64,000 nt of DNA from Frigoribacterium sp. JB110 (GCF_900163665.1 NZ_FUIA01000001.1:1-64000); one strand, 5' to 3'. Shown: positions 52,969-62,975, counted from the stretch's first letter. Notes: generated by a model from the letters alone, not told the origin. Numbers and translations are program-made.

Positions 52969-54126
52969 CTACGGCTCCGGGTTCTCCTCCAGCGCCTTCT
53001 CGAACGCGTCGCGATCGGCCTCGCTGAGCAGCTGGGTGCCGTAGAACATCAGCTGCACGCCCTCCATCGGGGTGCCGTTCTTCGCGTTCTCTGCCTCCTG
53101 CTGCTTCGTCCAGCGTCCGGTGTCGTCGTGCGTGAGGTCGATCATCTCCGCGTAGAAGAGCGGCGGCTCCGGTGCACCCGCGCCGAAGCTCGGCTCGGTC
53201 AGCTGTGTGTAGTACGACCATCGCACCTGCTCGAGAGGATCGGCGCTGCCATACAGCTGCTCGAGGCTGTCGTCCGAGATGCTGTCGTACGGCTCGTTGA
53301 GCGGGTACAGCGAGTAGTACACGCCCTCCTCGTACAGCACGTCGTCGATCGTGCTCATCACGTCGAGCTTGTCGCCGTAGCCGTGCACCGGCTGCTCGGT
53401 CGCCCACACCGGCGCGGTGTGCTGCTGCAGCATCGACTCGCCTCCGTAGCCGTTGCGCTCGTTGCGCTGCAGCGGGTCGGAGATCTTCACCCAGGTGAAG
53501 CCGAACTCGTCGCTCAGCTCCGCCCTGATCCTCGCCGACAGCTCGTCCATCCGGCTCTGCGTCGCTTCGAGCGACGGTGCCTGCATGATCGCGTCCTCGT
53601 CGACGCCCTTGATGCCCGGATAGGAGTGCCCCGGTTGCTCGTTCCCCGGCTGACCGCCGTAGGTTCCGGCCGCCGAGGTGCGCAGCGCACTCATCGCACC
53701 GACGGTTCCCACATTGAGCACGAGCACGATCGCCAGCGCCCACGATCCGAGCACCCGCGACGGCGCGACCACCACCGCGGCGATGACGGCCGCGAGGACG
53801 ATCAGCTGCAGCGCGAGCATCGTGGCACCGTAGATCGCGTCGGTCGCCCCCATTGCGAGCGCCACGAGCAGCACGAGCGCGAAGACGGCCGCGACGGCGA
53901 TCGCCGACCAGCCGAACGGATGCCGCAGTCGGCGGTTCGTCGGCTTCGGTGCCGTGCGCTCCGGAGGCTCTGGGGCACCGACGGCCACGACGAACGGCGA
54001 CGACGGGAAGCGCCTGGCGTGCTGGTAGCCCTCCGGCGGAGGCGTCGGCGGTGCCCCGTCGTGGCGCGACAGGAACGGCAGGCTCGAATGCTTGCGCTGT
54101 TGGGGATCGTCGGCAGGTCTCACCAT
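52969..54126 (-). CDS. Membrane protein of a MoxR/vWA operon, unknown
   Basis: 385 aa. A proline-rich cytosolic N-terminus of 60-70 residues is followed by three hydrophobic segments (AIAVAAVFALVLLVALAMGA, LALQLIVLAAVIAAVVVAP, ALAIVLVLNVGTVGAMSAL) and a large extracellular domain from about 150, rich in charged and aromatic residues (ELSDEFGFTWVKISDPLQRN). No recognised family. It is last in a seven-gene overlapping operon (7-bp overlap), so it presumably acts with the vWA proteins at the envelope. Confidence 0.7.
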   Translation of the reverse strand: MVRPADDPQQRKHSSLPFLSRHDGAPPTPPPEGYQHARRFPSSPFVVAVGAPEPPERTAPKPTNRRLRHPFGWSAIAVAAVFALVLLVALAMGATDAIYGATMLALQLIVLAAVIAAVVVAPSRVLGSWALAIVLVLNVGTVGAMSALRTSAAGTYGGQPGNEQPGHSYPGIKGVDEDAIMQAPSLEATQSRMDELSARIRAELSDEFGFTWVKISDPLQRNERNGYGGESMLQQHTAPVWATEQPVHGYGDKLDVMSTIDDVLYEEGVYYSLYPLNEPYDSISDDSLEQLYGSADPLEQVRWSYYTQLTEPSFGAGAPEPPLFYAEMIDLTHDDTGRWTKQQEAENAKNGTPMEGVQLMFYGTQLLSEADRDAFEKALEENPEP

Positions 54127-54893
54127 GGCTTGTCCGATCCGAATCCGCCGCCGTCCTCGTCGCCGTCTGCGCCCTGGTCCTGGCGCTCCTGGTCGCCGTT
54201 CTGCAGCTTCTCCTCGATCTCATCGAGCTTGTCCTGCTGCTCCTGCTGCTCCTGCTCGCTCGGCTCCTCCTCTTCGCCGCCGCCGTCCTGCGACTCGTCG
54301 TCCTGAGGGTTCTGCTGCTGCTTCTGCTGGAGCCGCTCCTGCTGGTCATCGAGCGTCTCCTCGTTCGAGCGCTCAGGGTCGGGCGACTGTTCGTCGGCCT
54401 TCTCGCTGCGGCACTCCTCCGGCGTGGCCAGATTGATCTCGAGCGCCTCCGCATACAGGGTGCTCGCGGCCTCCGGATCGTCGGTGCGCGCCTGATCCGC
54501 CATCATCTCGACGACGAGGCCGAGGTTGATGTGCACAGGGCAGGCCTTCAGACCGCTCACCAGCGGGAGCGCACGCTCGAACTCCGCCCGCGCCTCGGGA
54601 AGCCGGTCGTAGGAGGCCAGCCCGACGCCCACGTTGTACGGCGCCAGATAGGGCTCGAACCAGTTCAGCGGTGTCTGACCCTCGGCTGCCGCAACGGTGC
54701 GCGCCGGGTCGCCGGAGACGTGACTGGTCACAGCCTGGTGCGCGAAGGCGTACATCGACAGGAGCTTCACCACGATCACCAGGCCGGCGATCGCAACGGG
54801 GGAGAAGCCGAGCAGCAGCCACCGGCGCAGGCGTCGCCGAGACCGGACGATGTCGTCGCGGCTCCGGGTGTCGGATGCGGGCTGAGTGCTCAT
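54120..54893 (-). CDS. BatC-like TPR membrane protein with acidic coiled tail
   Basis: 257 aa. N-terminal basic stretch, a membrane helix near 27-48 (LLLGFSPVAIAGLVIVVKLL), TPR-like repeats near 80-160 (YNVGVGLASYDRLPEARAEFERALPLVSG, HINLGLVVEMMADQA), then a glutamine/glutamate-rich tail (QQERLQQKQQQNPQDDES) likely to be disordered or coiled. The layout recalls BatC of aerotolerance operons. Overlaps both neighbours (7 bp and 4 bp). Confidence 0.72.
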   Translation of the reverse strand: MSTQPASDTRSRDDIVRSRRRLRRWLLLGFSPVAIAGLVIVVKLLSMYAFAHQAVTSHVSGDPARTVAAAEGQTPLNWFEPYLAPYNVGVGLASYDRLPEARAEFERALPLVSGLKACPVHINLGLVVEMMADQARTDDPEAASTLYAEALEINLATPEECRSEKADEQSPDPERSNEETLDDQQERLQQKQQQNPQDDESQDGGGEEEEPSEQEQQEQQDKLDEIEEKLQNGDQERQDQGADGDEDGGGFGSDKPW

Positions 54894-55924
54894 CGTGCCT
54901 CCTTCCGCGCCGTCTGCGAACGGGTTGCGCGCAGTGTTCGACCGACGCGTGCCGTGGCCACGCCGATCTCGACCGCGAGCAGCGCCGCGACCACGAGGGC
55001 GACGATCCAGCTCAGTTCCTCGCGAGCACCTGGTGTCTCATCGCCGGCGACCGTGGTCGTCTCGGCCGGCGCTTCGGGCAGTGCCGCCTGGGTGTCGCCG
55101 GTGCGGAGCTGGAAGCCGACGCCGAGCTCGCCGGCGATCCCCTCGAGCGCCGCCTCGTCGACGGTCGACAGAGCCGGTTCGCCGGTCGACGGGTCTTCGA
55201 TGTAGCCCCCTGCCGCGCCGATGCCTGCCTCGACGCGCTTCATCCGGCCGCCTTCGGTCGTTCCGTACCCGAGCACACCGCCGCCGTCGACGTACGGTGC
55301 GCTCGCATCGAACGACTGCGGCTCGCCCGAGGCGGTCTGCTCGCCGTCGCCGAGGTAGAACACGAGCCTGGCTCTGCCGTCGGCCGATGCCGCATTCTCG
55401 AGCGTCCCGGCGAGTGCGTCTGCAGCGACCCCGATCGAACTGCCGCTCGAATTGTCGGTCGGCGGGGGCGCCATGACCTCGAGCGACGACATCAGCGCCG
55501 ACGTGTCTGTGGTCAGCGGCAGGCGCACCTGAGCGCTGTTGTCGAACGCGATCAGGGCGAACCGCGCCCCAGGATACGCCTCGATCAGCGCGCGCACATC
55601 GGCCCTGACCCCGTCGATCCGGCGCCCCTGCTCACCGTCGACGCCGTCGGCTTCCGGGTCCGTCCAGTCCTCGGCGAGCATGCTCGTGGTGTTGTCGAGC
55701 GCGATGATCACGTCGACGTTGGTCGCCACGGACTTCGAGGTGCCATCGGGGATGCCGGGACGGAACGCCAACAGGGCGCAGGCCGCGACCAGCAGCACTC
55801 GCACGACCCAGATCAGGCGGGTGGAACCGGTGCGCGCCGTGATGAGTGCCCAGACGGCCACGCCCAGACCGGTAAGCGTCAGGGGGACCAGCAGCAGCGG
55901 ATGCAGCACGGGGAGGAAGCTCAC
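54890..55924 (-). CDS. vWA domain membrane protein, BatB-like
   Basis: 344 aa. Two N-terminal membrane segments, a vWA domain (about 70-260) with IIALDNTTSMLAEDW, where the second MIDAS serine is Thr (DxTTS), and a C-terminal membrane helix (WIVALVVAALLAVEIGVATA). GTG start at 55924 overlaps the preceding stop (GTGA); longer in-frame reading lies in that gene. With its paralogue upstream it probably forms a membrane-anchored metal-dependent pair. Confidence 0.75.
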   Translation of the reverse strand: MSFLPVLHPLLLVPLTLTGLGVAVWALITARTGSTRLIWVVRVLLVAACALLAFRPGIPDGTSKSVATNVDVIIALDNTTSMLAEDWTDPEADGVDGEQGRRIDGVRADVRALIEAYPGARFALIAFDNSAQVRLPLTTDTSALMSSLEVMAPPPTDNSSGSSIGVAADALAGTLENAASADGRARLVFYLGDGEQTASGEPQSFDASAPYVDGGGVLGYGTTEGGRMKRVEAGIGAAGGYIEDPSTGEPALSTVDEAALEGIAGELGVGFQLRTGDTQAALPEAPAETTTVAGDETPGAREELSWIVALVVAALLAVEIGVATARVGRTLRATRSQTARKEAR

Positions 55925-56901
55925 AGCCTGACCCTCCACATCACGACGACGGCGACCAGCACGAACACGAACAGGATGACGATCCACACGGTCGGCTCAT
56001 CGGTCTGCACGACCTCGATCTCGCCCTGCAGAGCACTGGCCTCCTGCTGCTGCACTTCGTCCACGATGTCGGCGACCGTCGTTGTGCCGCGCAGCGCGTA
56101 CGCCTCGCCGCCCGTCGACTGCGCGGCCCGCACCAGACCTTCGCCCACCTCGCTGGCGCCCTGGATCGGATTCAGCGCATACACCCTGATGTCGCGGGAG
56201 GCGGAGTAGTCGGCCGCCTCCTGAACGCTGAGCACCTCGGCGCCGGCCGGCTCATTGTCGGTGGCCAGGATGATCGAACGCGACCGGTCGAGATCGCTGT
56301 GGTCGAAGCGCAGCGCGCACGCGGCGAGTCCGTCGCCGATCAGCGACGCTCCAGGACCGTCGAGCGTGCCGATCCAGTGCTCAGGGGTGACATCGGTGTA
56401 CTCGAAGCTGTCGCGGAGCGAGGCGAGATGCTCGCGCACGAACTCGTAGTCGTCGGTGAGGGGGAACAGCTGCACGGGTGATGCGTTGAAGATGGTCAGC
56501 CCGATGCGCTCTCCTTCGAAGCCGTCGATCAGCTCGATGAACAGGTCGAGAACCTCTTTGTCGGTGTCGGTCATCGAGCCGGACACGTCGAGGCAGAGCA
56601 TGATGTCACGACTGTTGTTCTCCGGCACGATGGTCTGCTCCGCCATCGGCCGCGCGGACACGACGCTGCTCGCGCCCGCGGCGATCGCGCCGATGAGCAC
56701 GATCGCCGCCAGCGCGATGGCGCGTCTGCGGGTGGCGCGGCGCACGGACGGCAGCTGCCGCACCCGCTCGGCGCGGGCGACGAGCGCCCCATCGCCCGGC
56801 TCGGCGTGCTCGCCGCGGCGGCTCCACCAGATGCCGATGAGGATCGCGACGACGACGGCTGCGGCCACGGCGGCGAAGGGCCAGAATTGGGTCAGTGCCA
56901 T
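55921..56901 (-). CDS. vWA domain membrane protein, BatA-like
   Basis: 326 aa. N-terminal membrane segments (FAAVAAAVVVAILIGIWW, IALAAIVLIGAIAAGASSVV), a vWA domain at 95-270 with full MIDAS LCLDVSGSM, and a C-terminal helix (WIVILFVFVLVAVVVMW). Overlaps the DUF4381-like gene by 10 bp and its paralogue by 4 bp. Function in this operon type is linked to complex assembly or envelope stress in other bacteria. Confidence 0.8.
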   Translation of the reverse strand: MALTQFWPFAAVAAAVVVAILIGIWWSRRGEHAEPGDGALVARAERVRQLPSVRRATRRRAIALAAIVLIGAIAAGASSVVSARPMAEQTIVPENNSRDIMLCLDVSGSMTDTDKEVLDLFIELIDGFEGERIGLTIFNASPVQLFPLTDDYEFVREHLASLRDSFEYTDVTPEHWIGTLDGPGASLIGDGLAACALRFDHSDLDRSRSIILATDNEPAGAEVLSVQEAADYSASRDIRVYALNPIQGASEVGEGLVRAAQSTGGEAYALRGTTTVADIVDEVQQQEASALQGEIEVVQTDEPTVWIVILFVFVLVAVVVMWRVRL

Positions 56902-57428
56902 GCCGTCACCACCTCGCGTGCGGCGGCGATGCCAGGGCCGGGGTCGGTCGGAGGGCTGTCGCCGAAGATGCTCGGGTAGTAGTAGCGGTTGAGGGCTTCG
57001 AGCAGGGCGGGGTGCACGTCCTGGTGCTCGAGCTCCTCCAGGCTCATCACCGGCGTCGCGACGCCGGTGTACTCATTCACGAAACGGCGCGTGATCGCGC
57101 TGAGCTCTGCGTTCACGCCGCGCGCGTCGAGCGTGCCGGCCGCATGCGCCTGCTCGACGAGATCGATGCGGTGCAGATAGTCGGCACGCAGGTGCTCGAG
57201 CTGCTCCACCGGAGTGCCATGCGGAACCGGGGCGGCAGGGGCCGGTGCCTGCTTCGGCGGTCGGGTGAGCGCGACGATCAGCACGACGACGAGGATGAGC
57301 ACCAGGATGATGCCGAGCGCGAGCAGCAGCCACCATCCGGAGTACTGCGCAGGCGGATACAGCTCTTCCGGGCCGATGCCCGTGGCCGCCTCGATGAGGA
57401 GGGCGGCGCCGATGTCAGCGGCCGGCAT
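56892..57428 (-). CDS. DUF4381-like membrane protein of MoxR operon
   Basis: 178 aa. One membrane helix near 30-54 (WWLLLALGIILVLILVVVLIVAL), then a proline/alanine linker and a helical cytosolic domain (LEHLRADYLHRIDLVEQAHAAGTLDARGVNAELSAITRRF). The position between DUF58 and vWA genes is where DUF4381 proteins usually lie. Role unknown. Confidence 0.68.
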   Translation of the reverse strand: MPAADIGAALLIEAATGIGPEELYPPAQYSGWWLLLALGIILVLILVVVLIVALTRPPKQAPAPAAPVPHGTPVEQLEHLRADYLHRIDLVEQAHAAGTLDARGVNAELSAITRRFVNEYTGVATPVMSLEELEHQDVHPALLEALNRYYYPSIFGDSPPTDPGPGIAAAREVVTAWH

Positions 57429-58311
57429 GGGCGGCCTTCCTGCGATGCAGCATGCTCAGCAGCGCCGGTACGACGTCATCGTGCGTCGACACGGTCGCGC
57501 TGCTGATCTCGAGCGCCGAGAGCACCTCGCGCCGGCGAGCGGCAGCGGCCTCCCGTGCCTCGCCCAGCTCGGCGACGACGTCGGCGTGACCGTGCAGGAA
57601 CGCCGGCACCGCCCACCCGGTCTGCGCATCGCGTCGCGCATCGGGCGATGGCCGCTCGAGCACAGGATCGGCGTCGCGCACCGTGACCCAGAGCACGTCG
57701 TGCTGCACGCGCAGGCGCCGCAGACCCTGCTCGTCGGCATCGGTCAGCGGCGCTTCGTCTGTGACGATCACCAGCAGCGCGCGCTTCGACACTGTGCGCG
57801 TGACGGTCGTCAGCAGCTGCCGGCGATCACTTGGCGCCGCACCCGGTGCTGACGCCCTCTGGATCGCCCGCAGCGCGTGCTCGAGCGCGCCGTCCGACCG
57901 TCGTGGCGGCGTGCGACTGATGCCAGCCGCGTCGCCGTAGAGCACGCTCACGTCATCTCCGTGCCTGGTGGAGAGCACCCCGAGGGCGCCGACGGTCATG
58001 ATCGCGAGCTCGCTCTTCGGCCGCTCGTTCGGCGCGAGTGCCGCCATGTCACGACCGGTGTCGACGGCGAAGACGACGGAGTGCATCCGGCTCGCGCGCG
58101 AGCGCTTGACGAGAAGGGTTGACAGCCGTGCCGTTGCGCGCCAGTCGATGTCGCGGATGTCGTCGCCGTGCTCGTATCTGCGCAGGTCCTCGAAGTCGAG
58201 GCTGCGGCCGTGGAACAGCGACGCATACGCGCCCTCGAGCGCGTGCGCCGACTTGCGCCGCGAATGGATGAAGAGCTTGCCCTTCACTCTCGTGAGCAGA
58301 GTGGACGTCAT
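57415..58311 (-). CDS. DUF58 domain protein
   Basis: 298 aa. The DUF58 core motif DLRRYEHGDDIRDIDWRATARL near 40-62 is intact, followed by a vWA-like fold (VFAVDTGRDMAALAPNERPKSEL). No membrane segment. DUF58 proteins are constant partners of MoxR ATPases and probably adapters for vWA substrates. 6 bp after moxR, overlapping the next gene by 14 bp. Confidence 0.85.
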   Translation of the reverse strand: MTSTLLTRVKGKLFIHSRRKSAHALEGAYASLFHGRSLDFEDLRRYEHGDDIRDIDWRATARLSTLLVKRSRASRMHSVVFAVDTGRDMAALAPNERPKSELAIMTVGALGVLSTRHGDDVSVLYGDAAGISRTPPRRSDGALEHALRAIQRASAPGAAPSDRRQLLTTVTRTVSKRALLVIVTDEAPLTDADEQGLRRLRVQHDVLWVTVRDADPVLERPSPDARRDAQTGWAVPAFLHGHADVVAELGEAREAAAARRREVLSALEISSATVSTHDDVVPALLSMLHRRKAAHAGR

Positions 58312-58317
58312 GGCGGC

Positions 58318-59316
58318 CTACGGCGTGGGAACGGACTGGAAGATCGCGTCGATCAGCTCTTCGCTGCGCACCCCGTCGGCCTCGGCTTCGAAGGTGAGCA
58401 GCAGACGGTGGCGGAGCACGAGGTGGCGCAGCTCGCGGACGTCTTCTGGGATCACGTGCGAGCGGCGGTTCAGCATGGCCAGGGCGCGCGCGCACTGCAG
58501 GAACGCGATCGATGCGCGGGGGCTGGCCCCGTACTTGATGTAGCGGGCACGCTCCTCACCGATGTACGGGGCGGGATTGCGCGTGACGTAGCTGAGACCG
58601 ACGATGTAGTTCCGGATGGCGGGCGAGACGTGGATGCGCCCCGCGACATCCTGCATCAGGAGAACGTCGTCGAGGCTCGCGGTGCTGTCGAGGTGTCGGT
58701 CGGGGTCGAGCAGGCCCGTGTCGATGCGCGCCAGCACCTCGAACTCCTCCTGCGGGCTCGGGTAATCGACGATCTCCTTGATCAGGAAGCGGTCGAGCTG
58801 AGCCTCTGGCAGCTCGTAGGTCCCCTCCTGCTCGACCGGGTTCTGCGTCGCGATGACGAGGAACGGCTTGGGCAGATGGTGCACCTGGCCGCCGATCGTC
58901 GTCTGGTGCTCCTGCATCGCCTCGAGCATCGCCGACTGGGTCTTCGCGCTGGAGCGGTTGATCTCGTCGAGCAGCACGAAGTTCGCGTGCACGGGCCCGA
59001 GCACAGTGCGGAACGAGCCCTTCGACGCGTCGTAGACCTGGTTGCCCGTGATGTCGCTCGGCAGCAGATCCGGAGTGCACTGGATGCGCTTGAAATCTGC
59101 GGCGACCGTGTCGGCGAGCGTCGAGGCCGCCGTGGTCTTCGCCAGACCCGGCACCGACTCGAGCAGGATGTGACCGCCGGCGATCAGGGCGACGAGCAGG
59201 CTCGTCCTGAGGCGCTCCTGGCCCACCATGCGCACCGAGTACGCGGTGGCGATGTGGTCGAGCACCTGACCGGCGCGCGCCAGCTCCTGGTCCGTCGGTA
59301 CGGTCTGCGATGCCAT
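58318..59316 (-). CDS. MoxR-family AAA+ ATPase
   Basis: 332 aa. Walker [21 protein letters not shown] near 51, Walker [20 protein letters not shown] near 113, sensor 1 [27 protein letters not shown] near 150, and a lid domain with [20 protein letters not shown] near 270. MoxR ATPases act as chaperones that insert cofactors or assemble complexes together with vWA proteins. First gene of the seven-gene operon. No -10/Shine-Dalgarno pair stands out. Confidence 0.9.
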   Translation of the reverse strand: MASQTVPTDQELARAGQVLDHIATAYSVRMVGQERLRTSLLVALIAGGHILLESVPGLAKTTAASTLADTVAADFKRIQCTPDLLPSDITGNQVYDASKGSFRTVLGPVHANFVLLDEINRSSAKTQSAMLEAMQEHQTTIGGQVHHLPKPFLVIATQNPVEQEGTYELPEAQLDRFLIKEIVDYPSPQEEFEVLARIDTGLLDPDRHLDSTASLDDVLLMQDVAGRIHVSPAIRNYIVGLSYVTRNPAPYIGEERARYIKYGASPRASIAFLQCARALAMLNRRSHVIPEDVRELRHLVLRHRLLLTFEAEADGVRSEELIDAIFQSVPTP

Positions 59317-59394
59317 ATCAGCGGCTCTCCTTCGTCGGCTCCGTCAAGACTACGGGTCACCGCCGGCGTCGCGCGCTGGGCAGAGGTGCCCGTC

Positions 59395-60180
59395 CTACGG
59401 CCCGCCCCGCTCGGCGGCATCCGGATCGGATTCCGTCTCGGCGCGGTGAGCCCTCGCTCTGCTGATGGCGATCACGCCGACGGCGACGACCGCGACCACG
59501 ACGGACAGCACGGCGATGTAGGCCGCGACCCCGGCGAAGCCGTCCTGTACGCGGGGGTTGAGGAAGGGGTACGGATAGAAGCCGGTGAAGCCCGTCGACG
59601 GCTCGACGATGAACGGCGCGCGCACGAGCGTGTACGCGCACCACACGATCGGGATCGCGACGACGACCCAGATCGAGTGCCACGCGAGCGTGCGACGCTT
59701 CGGGGCGAGCAGCAGATCGGCGAGCAGGAAGAGCGGGCCGACCACGTGCACCACCTCGTTGCTGAAGCGGAGGAAGGTGAGCGGGTCGGCTGTGTCGCGC
59801 AGCAGCGCGTTGTAGACGACGCCGGTCACGACCATGCAGCTCGTCGTGCACACCAGCGCCACGGCGAGCCAGCGCGGTTCGTGCTTCGCGCTGCGCCCGC
59901 GGGTGAGCGCCCACACAGCGCCGGCGATCAGCGTCGCCGCCGTGGCGATGTTGGCGAGGTTCGTGAAGTAGCTGAAGAAGTTCGCCACGAGGGTCGGTAC
60001 GTGCGAGGCGTACGGCTCAGGCATGGCCGCGTACACGCTGACGGTGCGCTGGAACTGCATCGCCACGGCGACGAGGAGCACAGCGCCGACCGCAAGACGC
60101 GCATACGGCCAGATCGTCGCGATGGCGCGCGCGGAGCGGGAACCGGCGGGCGATGGCACCCGCCGCAGCGGCACGGACAT
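59395..60180 (-). CDS. Pr6Pr-like membrane protein
   Basis: 261 aa with six predicted membrane helices. Conserved pieces: FFSYFTNLANIATAATLIAG near 70 and RFSNEVVHVVGPLFLLADLLL near 139, with FIVEPSTGFTGFYPYPFLNP after it, typical of the Pr6Pr family of unknown function (FAR-17a/AIG1-like). The C-terminal 30 residues are charged. Located between the MoxR operon and purA on the opposite strand to purA. Confidence 0.7.
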   Translation of the reverse strand: MSVPLRRVPSPAGSRSARAIATIWPYARLAVGAVLLVAVAMQFQRTVSVYAAMPEPYASHVPTLVANFFSYFTNLANIATAATLIAGAVWALTRGRSAKHEPRWLAVALVCTTSCMVVTGVVYNALLRDTADPLTFLRFSNEVVHVVGPLFLLADLLLAPKRRTLAWHSIWVVVAIPIVWCAYTLVRAPFIVEPSTGFTGFYPYPFLNPRVQDGFAGVAAYIAVLSVVVAVVAVGVIAISRARAHRAETESDPDAAERGGP

Positions 60181-60266
60181 GGAACCAGCGTATGGCTCGC
60201 TTCGTCGGATGTCGGTGGCACGCCGTAGGATCGCAAGGTACGTAACCCATCGAATAAGGGGGACGA

Positions 60267-61556
60267 ATGCCAGGCATCGTCATCGTTGGCGTCCAGTGGG
60301 GCGATGAGGGCAAGGGCAAGGCCACTGACCTTCTCGGCGACAGAACCGACTGGGTGGTGAAGTTCAACGGCGGGAACAACGCCGGCCACACGGTCGTCAT
60401 CGGCGACGAGAAGTACGCGCTGCACCTGCTGCCCAGCGGCATCCTGTCGCCTGGCGTGACGCCCGTGATCGGCAACGGCGTCGTCGTCGATCTCGAGGTG
60501 CTGTTCGAGGAGCTCGACGCGCTGAACGCGCGCGGCATCGACACGTCGAAGCTCAAGATCTCGGCGAACGCGCACATCATCACGCACTACCACCGCACGC
60601 TCGACAAGGTGCAGGAGCGCTTCCTCGGCAAGCGCCAGATCGGCACGACCGGCCGCGGCATCGGCCCGACGTACGCCGACAAGATCAACCGGATGGGCAT
60701 CCGGATGCAGGATCTGTTCGACGAGTCGATCCTGCGCCAGAAGGTCGAAGGTGCGCTCGACCAGAAGAACCACCTGCTGCTGAAGCTGTTCAACCGCCGC
60801 GCGATCACGGTCGACGAGGTCGTCGAGGACCTGCTCTCGTACGCCGAGCGCGTGCGCCCCATGGTCGGCGACACCGGTCTCCTGCTCGACAGGGCGCTCG
60901 ACCGCGACGAGGTCGTGGTGTTCGAGGGCGGTCAGGCGACGATGCTCGACGTCGATCACGGCACGTACCCGTTCGTGACGAGCTCGACCGCAACGGCGGC
61001 GGGCGCGGCGAGCGGTTCGGGCGTCGGGCCGGGGCGTCTGGATCGCATCGTCGGCATCGTGAAGGCGTACACCACGCGTGTGGGCGCCGGTCCGTTCCCG
61101 ACCGAGCTGTTCGACGCCGATGGTGACGGCAACTGGCTGCGCACGACGGGCCATGAGTTCGGCACGACCACGGGGCGCGATCGTCGCGTGGGCTGGTACG
61201 ACGCCCCGATCACGCGCTATGCGACGCGTGTGAACGGCATCACCGATCTCGTGCTGACCAAGCTCGACGTGCTGACGGGGCGAGCGACGATCCCCGTGTG
61301 CGTCGCCTACGACGTGAACGGCGAGCGCTGCGACGAGGTGCCGGTCAGCCAGAGCGACTTCCACCACGCGAAGCCGATCCTGGAGGAGTTCCCCGGCTGG
61401 ACCGAGGACATCTCGGGCTGCCGCACCTTCGAGGAGCTGCCGCAGAACGCGCAGGACTACGTGCTCGCGCTCGAGCGCATCAGCGGAACGCGCATCTCCG
61501 TGATCGGCGTGGGCCCCGCCCGCGACGCCGTGATCGTGCGCGAGGATCTGGTCTGA
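60267..61556 (+). CDS. purA: Adenylosuccinate synthetase
   Basis: 429 aa, standard. GTP/IMP sites: [19 protein letters not shown] at the N-terminus, [31 protein letters not shown] near 128, [29 protein letters not shown] near 224, and [13 protein letters not shown] near 304. It commits IMP to AMP synthesis. AAGGGGGA ribosome site; -10 TAGGAT at 60226-60231 gives a leader of about 30 nt. A 77-bp repeat follows 21 bp after the stop. Confidence 0.95.
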   Translation: MPGIVIVGVQWGDEGKGKATDLLGDRTDWVVKFNGGNNAGHTVVIGDEKYALHLLPSGILSPGVTPVIGNGVVVDLEVLFEELDALNARGIDTSKLKISANAHIITHYHRTLDKVQERFLGKRQIGTTGRGIGPTYADKINRMGIRMQDLFDESILRQKVEGALDQKNHLLLKLFNRRAITVDEVVEDLLSYAERVRPMVGDTGLLLDRALDRDEVVVFEGGQATMLDVDHGTYPFVTSSTATAAGAASGSGVGPGRLDRIVGIVKAYTTRVGAGPFPTELFDADGDGNWLRTTGHEFGTTTGRDRRVGWYDAPITRYATRVNGITDLVLTKLDVLTGRATIPVCVAYDVNGERCDEVPVSQSDFHHAKPILEEFPGWTEDISGCRTFEELPQNAQDYVLALERISGTRISVIGVGPARDAVIVREDLV

Positions 61557-61577
61557 GCCGGAGCGCCGCCCGCCCGC

Positions 61578-61654
61578 GAGCGTACCCCTTGTGATCGGCT
61601 GGATCACTTATGCCCGCACACAAGTGGTCCACTCGATACCAAAGGGCACGTTCG
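61578..61654 (+). repeat. 77-bp dispersed hairpin repeat, copy 3
   Basis: Begins GAGCGTACCCCTTGTGATCG and ends GGGCACGTTCG. Its inner part is the most diverged (GGCTGGATCACTTATGCCCG), yet the pairing with CAAGTGGTCCACTCG and the 77-bp length are kept. Between purA and ltrA. Confidence 0.75.
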
Positions 61655-61688
61655 ATGGCAGACTGAGCCGCTGAGGAGGAGATACCGG

Positions 61689-62837
61689 ATGGGCACCACC
61701 CGCGCGCTGCTCGGCCGCACCGCCGAGAACCGGTCGCACGTCGGCCCCGTCGAGCTCTTCTTCGATCTCGTCTACGTCTTCGCGATCGTCCAGCTGTCGC
61801 ACCTGCTGATCGAGCACCTCGACTGGGTGGGCGCGGCGCAGACGGTTATCGTCTTCGCCGCGGTCTGGTGGGGGTGGAACTACACCGCGTGGGTCATGAA
61901 CTGGCTCGAGCCCTCGCGCACGCCGGTGCAGCTGCTCAGCGCCGTGCTGATGTTCGCGGCGCTCGGCATGTCCGTCGCGATCCCGTATGCGTTCGGCGAT
62001 GGTGCGCTGCTGTTCGTCGGGTGCTATCTGTTCATGGGCATCGCGCGCCCCGTGTTCATGATGGTCGCCTTCCGCGGTCAGCAGCTGGCGCACAACTACC
62101 GGATGCTGCTGATCTGGACGCTCGGAGCCGGGGTGCTCTGGGTGGCTGGTGCGTTCCTGGAGCCGCAATGGCGTCTCGTGCTGTGGGTCGCGGCCGTGCT
62201 CGTCGACTACCTCGCGCCCATGGTGCACTTCCGCGTGCCTGGCGTCGGCGCCGCCCCGATGCACCTGTGGGACACCGATGCCGAGCACCTCGCGGAGCGC
62301 AACAGGCTCGTGTTCATCATCGCCCTCGGCGAGTCGATCCTGCTGATGGGCGGCACGGTGGTCGACCACGGCGAGCTCACGGCACCGCTGGCCGTGAGCC
62401 TGCTGGTCGGCTTCGCGTCGCTGTTCGTGCTGTGGTGGAACTACTTCGCCCTCAACGGCGAGGACACAGGAGGCGACGGCTCGACGGCCGCGCTGCGGTC
62501 GGCATACGCCTATGCCCACGCGTTCATGGTGCTCGGCGCGATCCTCGTGGCGGTGTCGATCGAGCTGCGCCTCTCGCACGACCACCTCACGCCGGCGATT
62601 GTGGCCGTCACCGTCGCGGGCCCTGTGGTGTACCTCATCGGCAACGTGCTGTTCCTGCGCTCGCGCCGCGGCGTGCTCGCCGTGTCCCGCTTCGTCGCGA
62701 TGGCGGTGCTGCTGGCGATCGGCGTGGTCGCACTCCTGGTCGGCGAGGCGTTCCCGATCCTGTGGCTGAGCATCGCGCTGCTCGCGGTCACGGCGGCGCT
62801 TGCCGCCCTCACCGTGCGCCAGCGTCGCCGCGCGTGA
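61689..62837 (+). CDS. ltrA: Low temperature requirement protein A (LtrA) family
   Basis: 382 aa with about twelve hydrophobic segments. N-terminal signature VGPVELFFDLVYVFAIVQLSHLLIEH near 19, and later FIIALGESILLMGGTVVDH near 213. First noted in Listeria for growth at low temperature; molecular function is unknown. A GGAGGAGA ribosome site lies just before the ATG. The gene is flanked by 77-bp repeats on both sides. Confidence 0.82.
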   Translation: MGTTRALLGRTAENRSHVGPVELFFDLVYVFAIVQLSHLLIEHLDWVGAAQTVIVFAAVWWGWNYTAWVMNWLEPSRTPVQLLSAVLMFAALGMSVAIPYAFGDGALLFVGCYLFMGIARPVFMMVAFRGQQLAHNYRMLLIWTLGAGVLWVAGAFLEPQWRLVLWVAAVLVDYLAPMVHFRVPGVGAAPMHLWDTDAEHLAERNRLVFIIALGESILLMGGTVVDHGELTAPLAVSLLVGFASLFVLWWNYFALNGEDTGGDGSTAALRSAYAYAHAFMVLGAILVAVSIELRLSHDHLTPAIVAVTVAGPVVYLIGNVLFLRSRRGVLAVSRFVAMAVLLAIGVVALLVGEAFPILWLSIALLAVTAALAALTVRQRRRA

Positions 62838-62873
62838 CCCTCCCGCGCCGCGGGTGACCCGCGCCGCGCAGCC

Positions 62874-62950
62874 GAGTGGACCCCCTGCGATCGAGTGGAG
62901 CCCTTGCATCCGGAGACAACGGGTCCACTCGAAGCGAAGGGGGCCACTCG
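62874..62950 (+). repeat. 77-bp dispersed hairpin repeat, copy 4
   Basis: Begins GAGTGGACCCCCTGCGATCG and ends GGGGGCCACTCG. The cleanest stem: TCGAGTGGA-G-CCC with GGGTCCACTCGA, and outer CCCCCT..GC with GCGAAGGGGG. It ends 13 bp before the -10 of the chorismate mutase gene. Confidence 0.8.
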
Positions 62951-62975
62951 GCGGGCGGCGCGGTATCGTCGAGCC

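Noticed and set aside
52616..54454. 612-codon minus-strand frame rich in Arg/Ala
   Set aside because: Runs out of frame across three coupled genes of the MoxR operon and the LMF gene end; composition is a frame artefact.
58168..60228. 686-codon plus-strand frame
   Set aside because: Antisense to moxR and the Pr6Pr-like gene; no recognisable motifs.
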